Shown: positions 18,856 to 27,457 of the stretch, piece after piece
Position numbering within the stretch: position 1 is the first letter of the stretch
Layout: each line of letters begins with the position of its first letter
Source of the DNA: Variovorax sp. PAMC28562
Lineage (GTDB): Bacteria; Pseudomonadota; Gammaproteobacteria; Burkholderiales; Burkholderiaceae_C
Direction: 5' to 3'
Length of the DNA stretch: 64,000 bases
NCBI RefSeq assembly: GCF_014303735.1
Contig: NZ_CP060296.1
Location: forward strand, 3,111,501 to 3,175,500
Made by a program: the position numbers and the translations under genes
The notes under the pieces: model-generated
The model's database searches: none
What the model saw: only the letters and a program-made list of their open reading frames with translations
Told to the model about the DNA's origin: nothing

Positions 18856-19391
18856 GCTTCACCACCGAAATCCATCCGGGAGTTTGCGCGGAGCCGAATG
18901 CAGCGTCGCAGAGCTTCGTGTTCAACCACAGCATGCTGCGCGTGAAGGATCCGGCGGTGGCGCTCGATTTCTACAGTCGCGTGTTCGGCATGCGGGTACT
19001 GCGCAAGCTGGATTTTTCGGAGATGCAGTTCTCGCTCTATTTCCTGCACAAGCCAGTGGCTGGCCACGCACCGCCCGACGATGAAGGCGAACGCACCGTG
19101 TGGACTTTCAGCCAGACCGGCGTCCTCGAACTCACGCACAACTGGGGCACCGAGAAAGACGTCGACTTCAAATACCACGACGGCAATGCGCAACCGCAGG
19201 GTTTCGGGCACATCTGTTTTTCGGTGCCCGACCTGGACGCCGCGGTGCAGTGGTTCGACGACAACGGGGTGACGTACGTCAAGCGCCCCGATCAGGGCAA
19301 GATGAAAGACGTGGCCTTTATCAAAGACCCGGATGGTTACTGGATCGAGATCGTCGAGCCGGCCCGGCTTAAGAAGCTGGGTCGATCCTGA
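18852..19391 (+). CDS. gloA: lactoylglutathione lyase (glyoxalase I)
   Basis: The product has 179 residues and converts the hemithioacetal of methylglyoxal and glutathione to S-lactoylglutathione. Metal ligands typical of the longer GloA type are visible: His in FNHSMLRVKD (residue 26), Glu in LELTHNWG, His in GFGHICFSV and Glu in GYWIEIVEP. The ATG at 18852 overlaps the preceding stop by 4 bases. Its place behind a dehydrogenase suggests removal of a reactive aldehyde by-product, but this is an inference. Confidence 0.92.
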   Translation: MSFTTEIHPGVCAEPNAASQSFVFNHSMLRVKDPAVALDFYSRVFGMRVLRKLDFSEMQFSLYFLHKPVAGHAPPDDEGERTVWTFSQTGVLELTHNWGTEKDVDFKYHDGNAQPQGFGHICFSVPDLDAAVQWFDDNGVTYVKRPDQGKMKDVAFIKDPDGYWIEIVEPARLKKLGRS

Positions 19392-19427
19392 GTCTTCGAT
19401 GTTCGGTGGCATCCCCACGCAATACGG

Positions 19428-19440
19428 CGCAAATTTTGCG
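19428..19440. terminator. small palindrome between convergent genes
   Basis: CGCAAA-T-TTTGCG is a perfect 13-base dyad between the convergent ends of gloA and the last tad gene. It could act as a weak bidirectional transcription stop. The stem is short and AT-rich in the centre, so confidence is low. Confidence 0.25.
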
Positions 19441-19458
19441 AAGCGCGGCGCGATGAAA

Positions 19459-20646
19459 TCATGGCCCACCACCCGGGTTGGGTATGCCAGCAAGCGCACC
19501 CGTGACCGCACCACTCCAGATGGCCGGACAAAACGCATTGGCCGTACCGACCTTGTCGCCCAGTGCATCCAGGCCGCTGCCCAGCAGCTGGTTCGCCCAT
19601 TCGGTGCTGTTGTTGCGCACGAACGCAAACACATTGGTCATTGCGTCACCCGGTGCTTCCAGCACGTTGTTGCCCAGATTGTTGTTCCACTGCGGATCCC
19701 ATTGCAGATCGATGCTGCGATCGCTTTTTGGGCCGAAGGCATAGAAGGGATGCCAGTAGATTGGCGACTCCATGCCGACGACGCCTTCTGCCGTCAGCGG
19801 AATCTTGCCTTGGGCAAGGTAGTACGCGTCCAGCTGCGTGAGCCTGAAATCGCCCGCGGGCGCGGTGGCGCCATCGGGTGACAGCACCTTGAAGTAGGCC
19901 TCGGCGACGAACTGATATCCCTGCAACGCCTTCACGATAAGGCGGTTGGCGATCGGGATGCCCAGTCGATAGCCGTAGTGCACACGCAAGTGCAGCACGC
20001 TCGCTTCGCCCAGCGTCTCGTTCGAAATAGCGCCACGCAGTTCGCCGTCGGGCGGCGTCGGGTCGTTGATGCCGGCGCCGGTCGACAGCGCCTTCGCCTT
20101 GAAGTCGTAGGGCAAGGGCTTTCGGTAGCGCATCGTGTCGTTCGGGATCTGCACCACCCAGCGGTTCTCGCCGAAGTTCTCGACGAACGACCAGTCGATA
20201 AAGGCATGTTGCGTCGGGTTCAGGTACTCGATGCAAGCTGATTCGATCAGGTCCTTGTTGGTGTCGACCCAGCCTTTGACGAGCCCGCCGGGGCTGGCTT
20301 CGCGCACATTGAGCGGCATCATTCCCTTGACCAGTCCTTGCCAGACGCTGCCGCGCGTCAGTACGTTGGTGGTGGTCTCCAGTGCCGCGCTGTTCACCGC
20401 GCCCCAGCCCTTCGCATTGGGCATGCGCATGATGAAGGGCAGTGGCATGCCGTTGTTGAGCGAGCCGGCCCGCGCGGCCTCGTGCGCTGCGTATTCCAGC
20501 GTCAGCCGCGTTCGGTAGATGAGGCCGAACTGCACGAGGCACATCACGAACAGGATGAGCACGGGCAGTGCGATCAGCGTCTCGGTCATCGAGATGCCGT
20601 GCTGGCGGCTTCGGCCGCTGGGCCGGTGGGCGGGTCGCGCGGTCAT
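19459..20646 (-). CDS. TadE/TadG-like pilus assembly protein
   Basis: The product has 395 residues. A short basic head is followed by GISMTETLIALPVLILFVMC near residue 17. This is the pseudopilin-like TadE helix with a Glu five residues after Gly, the site used by the prepilin peptidase. The rest is a large extracytoplasmic domain with no recognised motif. The ATG at 20646 overlaps the stop of the DUF192 gene. It is the last gene of the tad operon. TadE proteins are usually about 150-200 residues, so this is a long variant. Confidence 0.75.
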   Translation of the reverse strand: MTARPAHRPSGRSRQHGISMTETLIALPVLILFVMCLVQFGLIYRTRLTLEYAAHEAARAGSLNNGMPLPFIMRMPNAKGWGAVNSAALETTTNVLTRGSVWQGLVKGMMPLNVREASPGGLVKGWVDTNKDLIESACIEYLNPTQHAFIDWSFVENFGENRWVVQIPNDTMRYRKPLPYDFKAKALSTGAGINDPTPPDGELRGAISNETLGEASVLHLRVHYGYRLGIPIANRLIVKALQGYQFVAEAYFKVLSPDGATAPAGDFRLTQLDAYYLAQGKIPLTAEGVVGMESPIYWHPFYAFGPKSDRSIDLQWDPQWNNNLGNNVLEAPGDAMTNVFAFVRNNSTEWANQLLGSGLDALGDKVGTANAFCPAIWSGAVTGALAGIPNPGGGP

Positions 20647-21008
20647 GCGGGTTCCTTTTCGGTTTGCCATCCGTACAAGCTCGTACCGACGAAGAGTCCG
20701 AGTGCGCGCGCCTGGCCTGCCGCCAGTTCGAGCACGCTCGCAGCCTTCCGACACATCGCCATGCGCATCGGCGCGAGGCGCTCCGCGATGCGCACGATGC
20801 GGCCGGTGCGATCGACGAAGACGACGTCGATGTCATGCCGCATGCCGACCGTGTGGACCGAACTACAGCGCGTGATGAAGAGGCCCTCGCTGCCCTGCAA
20901 CTCAGGCCGGCCGAGCAACCCGCGCGTGCGGTCCCAGCCGCTTTCGGCAATGCGCACCGGGCCGATCGGCTGCGCCGTCGACGTGGCTGAAAGGTGAACG
21001 GCACGCAT
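20643..21008 (-). CDS. DUF192 domain-containing protein
   Basis: The product has 121 residues and spans a whole DUF192 domain, with WDRTRGLLGRPEL, SSVHTVGMRHDIDVVFVDR and ASVLELAAGQARALGL. DUF192 proteins are small beta-rich proteins of unknown function and are often exported. This copy has no signal peptide. It is sandwiched between tadC (4-base gap) and the terminal TadE/G-like gene (4-base overlap), so it belongs to the pilus operon. Confidence 0.85.
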   Translation of the reverse strand: MRAVHLSATSTAQPIGPVRIAESGWDRTRGLLGRPELQGSEGLFITRCSSVHTVGMRHDIDVVFVDRTGRIVRIAERLAPMRMAMCRKAASVLELAAGQARALGLFVGTSLYGWQTEKEPA

Positions 21009-21012
21009 GGAT

Positions 21013-21906
21013 TCAGTTCGTCCGCGTCGACGCAAGGAACTCCATCACCAGCGGAAAAAAGATGATGATGAAAGTGACCGGAAAAATGAAGATGACCAGC
21101 GGCCCGATCATCTTCACCGGCGCCTCCATGGCCAGCTTTTCGGCATGCTGAAAACGCTCGGTGCGGCGCTGGTCAGAAATGGCCGAGAGCGTGTCGGCCA
21201 GGCTGGCGCCAAGCGATTCGGCCTGCGTCAGATTCGACACCAGGCTCTTGATGTGCCGGTTGTCGAGCCGGTCGGCCAGTGCGTTGAGGGCGTCCATGCG
21301 GCTCGCGCCGGTGCGCATCTCGCGCATCATCCGGTCGAACTCTTCGCCCAACGCACCCTTCGGCCCTTTCTGCACGGCCTGCGCAATGGCGCCGGTGAGG
21401 CTCAGCCCGGCCTGGCAGCACAGCGTGATCATGTCGAGGTAGCCCGGGAGGGTGCGCAGGATGTCCTTGTCGCGGCGCTTGCGCCGGTCGCGCATCCACA
21501 TGACCGGATAGAACCAGCCCAGTACGCAGCCCAGCAGCATGATCCACACCTTGGTGCCTGCCACCGCGTTGAGCATGCCCGCGGTCCACAGGCCGAGCCC
21601 GCCGACGATCAGCATCGAGACGATCTGCACCGCGATGAACTCTTCGGCGCGCAGCACGAACTCCAGCCCGGCCAGTTGCAGCTGGCGCTTGCGCTTGACC
21701 AGCATCGACGTCGGCATGATTTCCGACACGTGGAACTGCAGGATGTTGATGGCCGGCCACACCACGCGCAGCGCGATAGGCAGCGGGTCCATGTGGGTGC
21801 GCTCCGAAGGCCGGGCCTTGCGGATGAGCGCGATGACGTACAGCAGCAGCACCACGCCCGTGGTCGCGCACAGGAAGATGATGAGAAGCAGGATGAGCTG
21901 GCGCAT
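21013..21906 (-). CDS. tadC: Flp pilus assembly inner-membrane protein TadC (T2SS F family)
   Basis: The product has 297 residues with four likely membrane segments. The first is LILLLIIFLCATTGVVLLLY and the last is near the C-terminus (FIFPVTFIIIFFPLVMEFL). The T2SS F domain contains LPGYLDMITLCCQAGLSL and ESLGASLADTLSAISDQRR. TadC pairs with TadB to form the platform that couples the ATPase to pilin extrusion. It begins 14 bases after tadB. Confidence 0.92.
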   Translation of the reverse strand: MRQLILLLIIFLCATTGVVLLLYVIALIRKARPSERTHMDPLPIALRVVWPAINILQFHVSEIMPTSMLVKRKRQLQLAGLEFVLRAEEFIAVQIVSMLIVGGLGLWTAGMLNAVAGTKVWIMLLGCVLGWFYPVMWMRDRRKRRDKDILRTLPGYLDMITLCCQAGLSLTGAIAQAVQKGPKGALGEEFDRMMREMRTGASRMDALNALADRLDNRHIKSLVSNLTQAESLGASLADTLSAISDQRRTERFQHAEKLAMEAPVKMIGPLVIFIFPVTFIIIFFPLVMEFLASTRTN

Positions 21907-21920
21907 CGGGTGTCCTGCTG

Positions 21921-22784
21921 TCAGATATCGATCGCGACGATCTTGCGGATCATTGCGTAGCCCAGCGACAGCATCACTGCGACCACGCCCAGCACGGCCC
22001 AGCCGATGGTGGTGGTGAAGAGCAGCTTCATGCTCGGCTGCATCAGGTAGAGCACACCCATCAGGAACAGCGGAAACAGCGTCATCACGATGCCCTGGAT
22101 GCGGCCCTGCGCGGTCAGCGCCTTGATCCGGCCTTCGAGGATGGCCTTGCGGCGCAATGTCTCTGCCAGCACCTGCAGCGGCTCCGACAGATTGCCTCCG
22201 ACTTCCTTGGACACGCGCAGCGCGACCACGACCAGCACGAAGTCCTGGATGTCGAGCCGCTGCGCCATTTTCTGGATCGCATCGTCGAAGCTCACACCCA
22301 GCCGTTGCTCCTTCAACACCAGCCCGAACTCCTGCCCCAGCGGTCCTTGCTGGTCGCGCACCAGCACCTGAATGGCCACCGACAAGGCGCTGCCTGCGCG
22401 CAATGCGCTGGCGATGAAGAGCAGCGCATCGGGCAGCTCCGATTCGATCAGCTGGCGCCGCTTCTTGCGTTGCCATGCGAACCAGCGCGCCGGCAGAAGG
22501 TAGATCAGCACCGCCAGCACCAGCCCGCCGACCAGCCGACCCGACAGCAGCCAGCCGACCGCAGCGCCGGCGATGACCATCGCCATGTGACCCGACGCGA
22601 AAGCCATCGCGTGCTGTGCCTGGAACTCCGACAGGTTCAGGGTGCGGCGACCACTGCTCTGCAGCTTCTGCATGACCCTTGCCTTGAAGACCGACGAGCG
22701 CTGCAGCACGAGGTATCCCACCAGGCAGAAAAAGCCCATGCCGCACAGCACGGCGCCCGTCAATGCGATCGTATTGGGGCTCAT
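21921..22784 (-). CDS. tadB: Flp pilus assembly inner-membrane protein TadB (T2SS F family)
   Basis: The product has 287 residues with an N-terminal membrane helix (ALTGAVLCGMGFFCLVGYLV). The T2SS F domain includes LPDALLFIASALRAGSALS and GGNLSEPLQVLAETLRRKA, and two more helices lie near the end. The ATG at 22784 overlaps the cpaF stop by 4 bases. It forms the inner-membrane platform of the Flp pilus together with TadC. Confidence 0.92.
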   Translation of the reverse strand: MSPNTIALTGAVLCGMGFFCLVGYLVLQRSSVFKARVMQKLQSSGRRTLNLSEFQAQHAMAFASGHMAMVIAGAAVGWLLSGRLVGGLVLAVLIYLLPARWFAWQRKKRRQLIESELPDALLFIASALRAGSALSVAIQVLVRDQQGPLGQEFGLVLKEQRLGVSFDDAIQKMAQRLDIQDFVLVVVALRVSKEVGGNLSEPLQVLAETLRRKAILEGRIKALTAQGRIQGIVMTLFPLFLMGVLYLMQPSMKLLFTTTIGWAVLGVVAVMLSLGYAMIRKIVAIDI

Positions 22785-24421
22785 GCCGTTGCCTCGCCGA
22801 ACATGTAGTTCATGTCGAGCTTCACGCCGTGTTCCTGCAGCCGCGTGAAGAACTCCGGCACCGGCCCAGCAGCGCCAAAATTGCCGACCGTCCGGAAGTC
22901 CGCATCGACGCCGGTCTTGCGGAACACGTAGATGTCCTGCATCTGGATCACGCCTTCCGAAAAGCCGGTGATCTCGGTGATCTGCGTCACCTTGCGGCTG
23001 CCGCACGGAAAGCGGGTGAGCTGCACGATGAGGTCGACAGCCGAGGCGATCTGTTCGCGGATGGCCGAGACCGGGATGTTCATGCCGGCCATCGTCACCA
23101 GCACTTCGAGCCGCGAGACGGCATCGCGCGGCGAGTTCGAATGCAGCGTGGTGAGCGAGCCGTCGTGACCGGTGTTCATGGCTTGCAGCATGTCGAGCGC
23201 CTCACCGCCACGGCACTCGCCGACCACGATGCGGTCGGGCCGCATGCGCAGCGAGTTGCGCACCAGGTCGCGAATCGCGATGGCGCCCTTGCCTTCGATA
23301 TTGGCCGGACGCGATTCGAGCGACACCAGGTTGGGCTGCCCCAGCGAAAGCTCGGCGGCGTCTTCGATCGTCACGATGCGCTCGTCGGGCGGGATGAAGT
23401 TCGACACCATGTTCAAGAGCGTCGTCTTGCCGGTGCCGGTGCCGCCCGAGACGATGATGTTGAGCTTTTCCTGCACGGCGATGCGCATGAACTGCACCAT
23501 CTGCGGCGTGATCGAACCCATCTGGATCATGCCCTCGTGACCCATCCGGTTCTTGGGAAATTTGCGGATCGTGATGCTCGGGCCGCGCAGGGCCAGCGGC
23601 GGAATGATGGCGTTCACCCGCGAGCCGTCTTTCAACCGCGCGTCGACCATCGGCGAGCTCTCGTCGATGCGCCGGCCCAGCGGCGTCACGATGCGTTCGA
23701 TGGCGCCCAGCACCGCGATGTTGCTGGTGAAGGCGACGTTGGTGCGCTCCAGGCGACCGGCACGCTCGATCCAGATTTCGTCGAAGCGGTTGACCATCAC
23801 CTCGGTGATGGTGTCGTCCTTCAGCAGCACTTCGAGCGGGCCGAGGCCGATGGCTTCGTCGAGCAGCTGCTGGCTCAGCAGGTTGCGGTCGAGTTCGGGT
23901 GGCAGGTCGCGCGTATCGCGAATGATCTCGGCGATGAGCGCGCGGATATTCGAGCGCAGCTCTTCGTCCTTCATCTGCGCGGTGTCGATGCGGCGGTTCT
24001 CCAGCTGCTGCAGCAAGGTGCGATGCAGCGATCGACGCCAGCGCAGCAACGGATCTTCGAGCAGCGGCGCGGCGGTGCGCACTGGCGCGTCCGAGTCGTT
24101 GGGCAGCTCCGCGCCGGCGGGCTGCAGAGAGGCGTCGAGCAAGACCACCAGCGTGTGGCCGCCGATGATGATTTCTTCACCGCCCGCCATCGGCCCGTAG
24201 CGCGTTACGCGGTTGCCGTCGACCCAGGTTCCGAACAGGCTCCCCAGGTCCTGCAGGAACACTTCTTCATCGTTCACGACGAACTGCGCGTGCTGGCGCG
24301 CCACGTTCCAGCCGGGCAGCACGATGGCACTTGCGCTGTCCTTGCCGATCTGCAGTTCGGGCACGTCCAGCGCGATCTCGCGCACGGGCTGCTGGGGTGA
24401 ATTGACCAGGACCTTGTGCAT
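22781..24421 (-). CDS. cpaF: CpaF/TadA pilus ATPase with N-terminal FHA domain
   Basis: This 546-residue secretion ATPase powers Flp pilus assembly. The ATPase core has Walker A GGTGTGKTTLLN near residue 310, an Asp/Glu-box region IEDAAEL and the Walker B-type VVGECRGGEALDML. Residues 1-100 form a forkhead-associated domain (LQIGKDSASAIVLPG, then WNVARQHAQFV and LGSLFGTWVDGNRV), a phosphothreonine-binding fold absent from standard TadA. The fusion suggests control by Ser/Thr phosphorylation, which is an inference. It follows the secretin gene by 11 bases. Confidence 0.93.
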   Translation of the reverse strand: MHKVLVNSPQQPVREIALDVPELQIGKDSASAIVLPGWNVARQHAQFVVNDEEVFLQDLGSLFGTWVDGNRVTRYGPMAGGEEIIIGGHTLVVLLDASLQPAGAELPNDSDAPVRTAAPLLEDPLLRWRRSLHRTLLQQLENRRIDTAQMKDEELRSNIRALIAEIIRDTRDLPPELDRNLLSQQLLDEAIGLGPLEVLLKDDTITEVMVNRFDEIWIERAGRLERTNVAFTSNIAVLGAIERIVTPLGRRIDESSPMVDARLKDGSRVNAIIPPLALRGPSITIRKFPKNRMGHEGMIQMGSITPQMVQFMRIAVQEKLNIIVSGGTGTGKTTLLNMVSNFIPPDERIVTIEDAAELSLGQPNLVSLESRPANIEGKGAIAIRDLVRNSLRMRPDRIVVGECRGGEALDMLQAMNTGHDGSLTTLHSNSPRDAVSRLEVLVTMAGMNIPVSAIREQIASAVDLIVQLTRFPCGSRKVTQITEITGFSEGVIQMQDIYVFRKTGVDADFRTVGNFGAAGPVPEFFTRLQEHGVKLDMNYMFGEATA

Positions 24422-24432
24422 CGTGGCGGGCC

Positions 24433-26148
24433 TCAGGGCGCCTCTTGCTGGCCGGGCGCGAGGGGCGGTGCGCCATCCGGTGTTGCACGGCGCGCGGCAC
24501 CGTCGCCGGTGGCGGGCTTCGACTGGTCTTCCACCAGGTTGCCGAAGCCGCGGTTGACCTGGTCCTCGATGCGGTTCGCACGCTCGATGCGCGGCGCGCT
24601 GTAGTTGGGGTCGACCACGCGCGGCGTGATGAACACGACCACTTCCTGCTCGGTGTCGGTGTCGGTGTCGGCACGAAAAGCGCGCCCGATGATCGGTGCG
24701 CGGCGCAGGCCCGGCAGGCCGTCGCTGGCGCGCGACGACTCGCGCTTGATCAGGCCGGACAGCACGATGGTCTCCCCGTCGCGCACGTTGAACTCGGTGT
24801 CGGTGCGGCGGATCAGCAGGCCCGGTATGCCCTGCACCGCGACGCTGCGGTCGATGCTGCTCACCTCCGTCAGGATGCTGCCCGACACGTTGCCGGCACC
24901 GTCGGCAATGGGCTTGATGTTCAGCCGCACGCCGTAGGGCTTGAACTCGACCGAGCCCGCACCCTGCGTGCTCAGGGCGGGCAGCGGAAACTCGCCACCG
25001 GCCAGGAACTTGGCCTCGCCGCCACTGCGGGTCGACAGGTTGGGCGTGGCCAGCAGGAACGCGTTGCCGCGCTGCACCAGCAGGTTGATTTGCGAGCCCA
25101 GGGTCGCGGCCACGCCGAAGTAGCTTTGCGGCGTGCGCTGGTTGCGGCTGAGCAGCGCAGCGCCGGCGGGCGTTGCATCGGTGAAGGTGGTGTCGGCCGG
25201 CAACACGCGATAGGAGCCGCTCGACGCGATGTCCGAGAACAAGCCCAGGCTGAAGCCGCCGTTGGTCATGCCCTGCCAGCGCACGCCCAGATCGTCGAGC
25301 GCCGTCTTGTTGAACTCGACGATGCGCACCTGGATGTCGACCATGCGGTCGAGGCGAATGCGGTCGGCCGTCGCGAGCGACACCACGGCCGGGCTGTAGA
25401 GCTGCGCCACGGTGCCCAGCCGCTCGACGGCGCCGGGGTCGAGGTTGCTGCCATCCATGACGATGCGCTCGCCGATGCGGCGGATGTTCACGCCCGTCAT
25501 TCCCTTGGTGATCTCGCGCAGCTCGGCCTCGATGCGCTCGAGGTCGATGATGTTGACGCGCACCTTTACCTTGCGCACGCGGCCCGCCTTGTCCCACACA
25601 TGCAGCGTGCTGTCACCCGCGTCCTGCGCGGTGATGAGCATGTTGTTGCCATCGAGCACACGCGCTTCGAGCACCTTGCCGCTGCCGATGGCGACGCGTG
25701 CCACGTTCGGCATGCGCACCAGCGCCATCTGGCCGACATAGAGGGTGAGATTGGCCGGCAGGTCCTGCATGACCGTGGCGCGGCTGGCGAGTTGATCGAG
25801 TTCGGCGGCGCTGATGGTCGGGCTCGTGGCCGGGCTGTTGGTCGTGCCGGTGGAGGGGGCGGCAGCGCCCGCTGCAGGTGCAACGACAGGCGCAAGAGGC
25901 CGGATACCAGGCGAGCGTTCGATCGGCGCGGACATCGGCGGCGATGCTGGCGACCACGTGGACCCGGACGACATCGCAGCCGGCGCGACCGTCCCCGGTG
26001 GCAAGGTAGCGGGGCGTTGCTGGGCCAGCGCGGGACCCTGCGCCAACAGGCACCAGGTCGCGGTTGCAGCGGCAGTCGCAGCCAGGCTGCTTCGGCGGAC
26101 GATCGAACGTTTGCAGTAGGTCAAAGGCAGGGCGCTCTCGGGCGTCAT
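24433..26148 (-). CDS. cpaC: Flp pilus secretin (CpaC/RcpA family)
   Basis: This outer-membrane secretin has 571 residues. A signal peptide (ATAAATATWCLLAQGPALAQ) ends near residue 43. A Pro-rich linker follows, then an N-terminal pilus domain (VARIGSGKVLEARVLDGNN-like, about residues 150-220), a BON-like segment and the secretin domain ending EVVVFITPRVVDP. A GTG at 26223 overlaps the cpaB stop and would add 25 residues. The ATG at 26148 gives a more normal signal peptide, so the start is uncertain. Confidence 0.88.
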   Translation of the reverse strand: MTPESALPLTYCKRSIVRRSSLAATAAATATWCLLAQGPALAQQRPATLPPGTVAPAAMSSGSTWSPASPPMSAPIERSPGIRPLAPVVAPAAGAAAPSTGTTNSPATSPTISAAELDQLASRATVMQDLPANLTLYVGQMALVRMPNVARVAIGSGKVLEARVLDGNNMLITAQDAGDSTLHVWDKAGRVRKVKVRVNIIDLERIEAELREITKGMTGVNIRRIGERIVMDGSNLDPGAVERLGTVAQLYSPAVVSLATADRIRLDRMVDIQVRIVEFNKTALDDLGVRWQGMTNGGFSLGLFSDIASSGSYRVLPADTTFTDATPAGAALLSRNQRTPQSYFGVAATLGSQINLLVQRGNAFLLATPNLSTRSGGEAKFLAGGEFPLPALSTQGAGSVEFKPYGVRLNIKPIADGAGNVSGSILTEVSSIDRSVAVQGIPGLLIRRTDTEFNVRDGETIVLSGLIKRESSRASDGLPGLRRAPIIGRAFRADTDTDTEQEVVVFITPRVVDPNYSAPRIERANRIEDQVNRGFGNLVEDQSKPATGDGAARRATPDGAPPLAPGQQEAP

Positions 26149-26219
26149 GGATAAGAAATCGGAAGCGCCGGGGTCGATGTTCGACAGCACGGCGGAAAGG
26201 AGTCGGGGTCGATGCGGCT

Positions 26220-27230
26220 TCACCGTGGCGGCGCGGCTGCAGGCTCTGACGGCGCGGGTGCCGCGTTGGCTGCTGCAGCCGCTGCGATCGCTTGTTGCAG
26301 CCCCTGGCCCAGCCCCGATCCACCGGCGCCGCTGCGCCCGTTCGAGCCGCCGACGATGTATTCCACGCCCGGCGGCGCTGCTGCGTGAACGGCGGCGGAG
26401 GGACGCATGCGGTACGGCCGAAAGCCGTCGACGATGGCATCGAGGTCCATCGCATCGACGCCGGTTCGCATGGTCTGGCGGTCTTCGGGATTGCGCAGCG
26501 CGGCCACGATCTTGCCCATGCGCTGCGCCAGGATCAGCTTCTGCGCATCGGCGGGCGCGATGGCCACGGTGACCGTGGAATAGCGCTGCTGCGCATACGG
26601 ATCGGCCTCGGCCGACACCTCGGAGCGTTTGCGCATCGAAGCGAATTGTTCCGACGTGATCTGGCCGGTGGCGCGCACCTCGACGTCCTGCAGCAGCGGC
26701 ACCACCACGGCCTGCGTGCCTTCCTTCTGCTTTTCGACCACGTACATGAAATCGATGCGGTCGCCGGCGCGCAGCATGCCGGAGATCGAGCTGATCTCGT
26801 CCACCGGAATGGTGATCGCGCGCACGCCGCGCTCGATCTCTTCGGCGAAGACCTTGCGCGGCGCCGCGAAGAACGAGGCGAGCAATGGTTTGCCGGCAGC
26901 CACCGGCACCGTCAACTGGCGTCCGGCGAACTGCACGAAGGTCTCGGGCGTGAGCGCGTCGTTGTGCACGTACTCGGTCGGCACCGATCGCTTGGCGACC
27001 ATGGTCGGCAGCACCACCATGCCGTCGCCGAGCGCCTGGCGCGCCACCACCACGTCGCGTCGCTGGCTGTTGGCGTCCTGTTCGAGGCTGGCGGCAATCT
27101 CGCGCTCGCTGGCGCGCAGGTAGTACCAGCCGAGGCCGGCCGCCAGGAGCCCGAGGATCAGTGCGCCGATGAGCGGAGACAACCGCCGAAGGTTCTGCTT
27201 GACTTTGAGGAGGCCGGGAGAAGGTTTCAT
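26220..27230 (-). CDS. cpaB: Flp pilus assembly protein CpaB/RcpC
   Basis: The product has 336 residues. An N-terminal membrane anchor (LIGALILGLLAAGLGWYYL) is followed by a SAF/AFP-like domain with VVVARQALGDGMVV and GKPLLASFFA. A region typical of RcpC/CpaB, AITIPVDEISSISGMLRAGD, comes next. CpaB is a periplasmic part that helps the secretin and pilus fibre. The ATG at 27230 gives the family-like start MKPSPGLLKVKQNL. The tail is Ala/Pro-rich. It lies 40 bases after the small Flp-like gene. Confidence 0.9.
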   Translation of the reverse strand: MKPSPGLLKVKQNLRRLSPLIGALILGLLAAGLGWYYLRASEREIAASLEQDANSQRRDVVVARQALGDGMVVLPTMVAKRSVPTEYVHNDALTPETFVQFAGRQLTVPVAAGKPLLASFFAAPRKVFAEEIERGVRAITIPVDEISSISGMLRAGDRIDFMYVVEKQKEGTQAVVVPLLQDVEVRATGQITSEQFASMRKRSEVSAEADPYAQQRYSTVTVAIAPADAQKLILAQRMGKIVAALRNPEDRQTMRTGVDAMDLDAIVDGFRPYRMRPSAAVHAAAPPGVEYIVGGSNGRSGAGGSGLGQGLQQAIAAAAAANAAPAPSEPAAAPPR

Positions 27231-27270
27231 CGATGTCTGTGTAGAGGCGGTAGGGGAGGTCTGCAGGCGG

Positions 27271-27447
27271 CTAGAGCGGATAGGAAAGGGTGTACGAATA
27301 CGTCGACCAGGCATCCTGGAAAGCCTTGATCAGCAGACCGACGACCGAGCGGTCGTAGCCCGGTACGGTGGCGAAGAGCGCCACGGCCAGGATGCCGGCG
27401 ACGATGACGTACTCGGTCATCACCTGGCCGCGTTGATGTCGCCTCAT
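27271..27447 (-). CDS. 58-residue Flp/TadE-like prepilin
   Basis: A complete 59-codon frame reads MRRHQRGQVMTEYVIVAGIL and continues as a hydrophobic helix, ending with a polar tail rich in Tyr and Ser (SYTLSYPL). The site G-QVMTE-Y, with Glu at +5 and Tyr at +6 after Gly, is the class IVb prepilin cleavage motif. The charged leader is only 7 residues. It lies in the tad operon between the secreted unknown gene and cpaB. It is likely a minor pilin or second Flp subunit. The coding call is firm because length, frame and motif agree. Confidence 0.8.
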   Translation of the reverse strand: MRRHQRGQVMTEYVIVAGILAVALFATVPGYDRSVVGLLIKAFQDAWSTYSYTLSYPL

Positions 27448-27457
27448 TCAGATCGCT

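Noticed and set aside
24445..26154. Plus-strand open frame of 569 codons opposite the secretin gene
   Set aside because: It mirrors codon structure of the secretin gene and has no recognisable domain. It is a GC-driven shadow.
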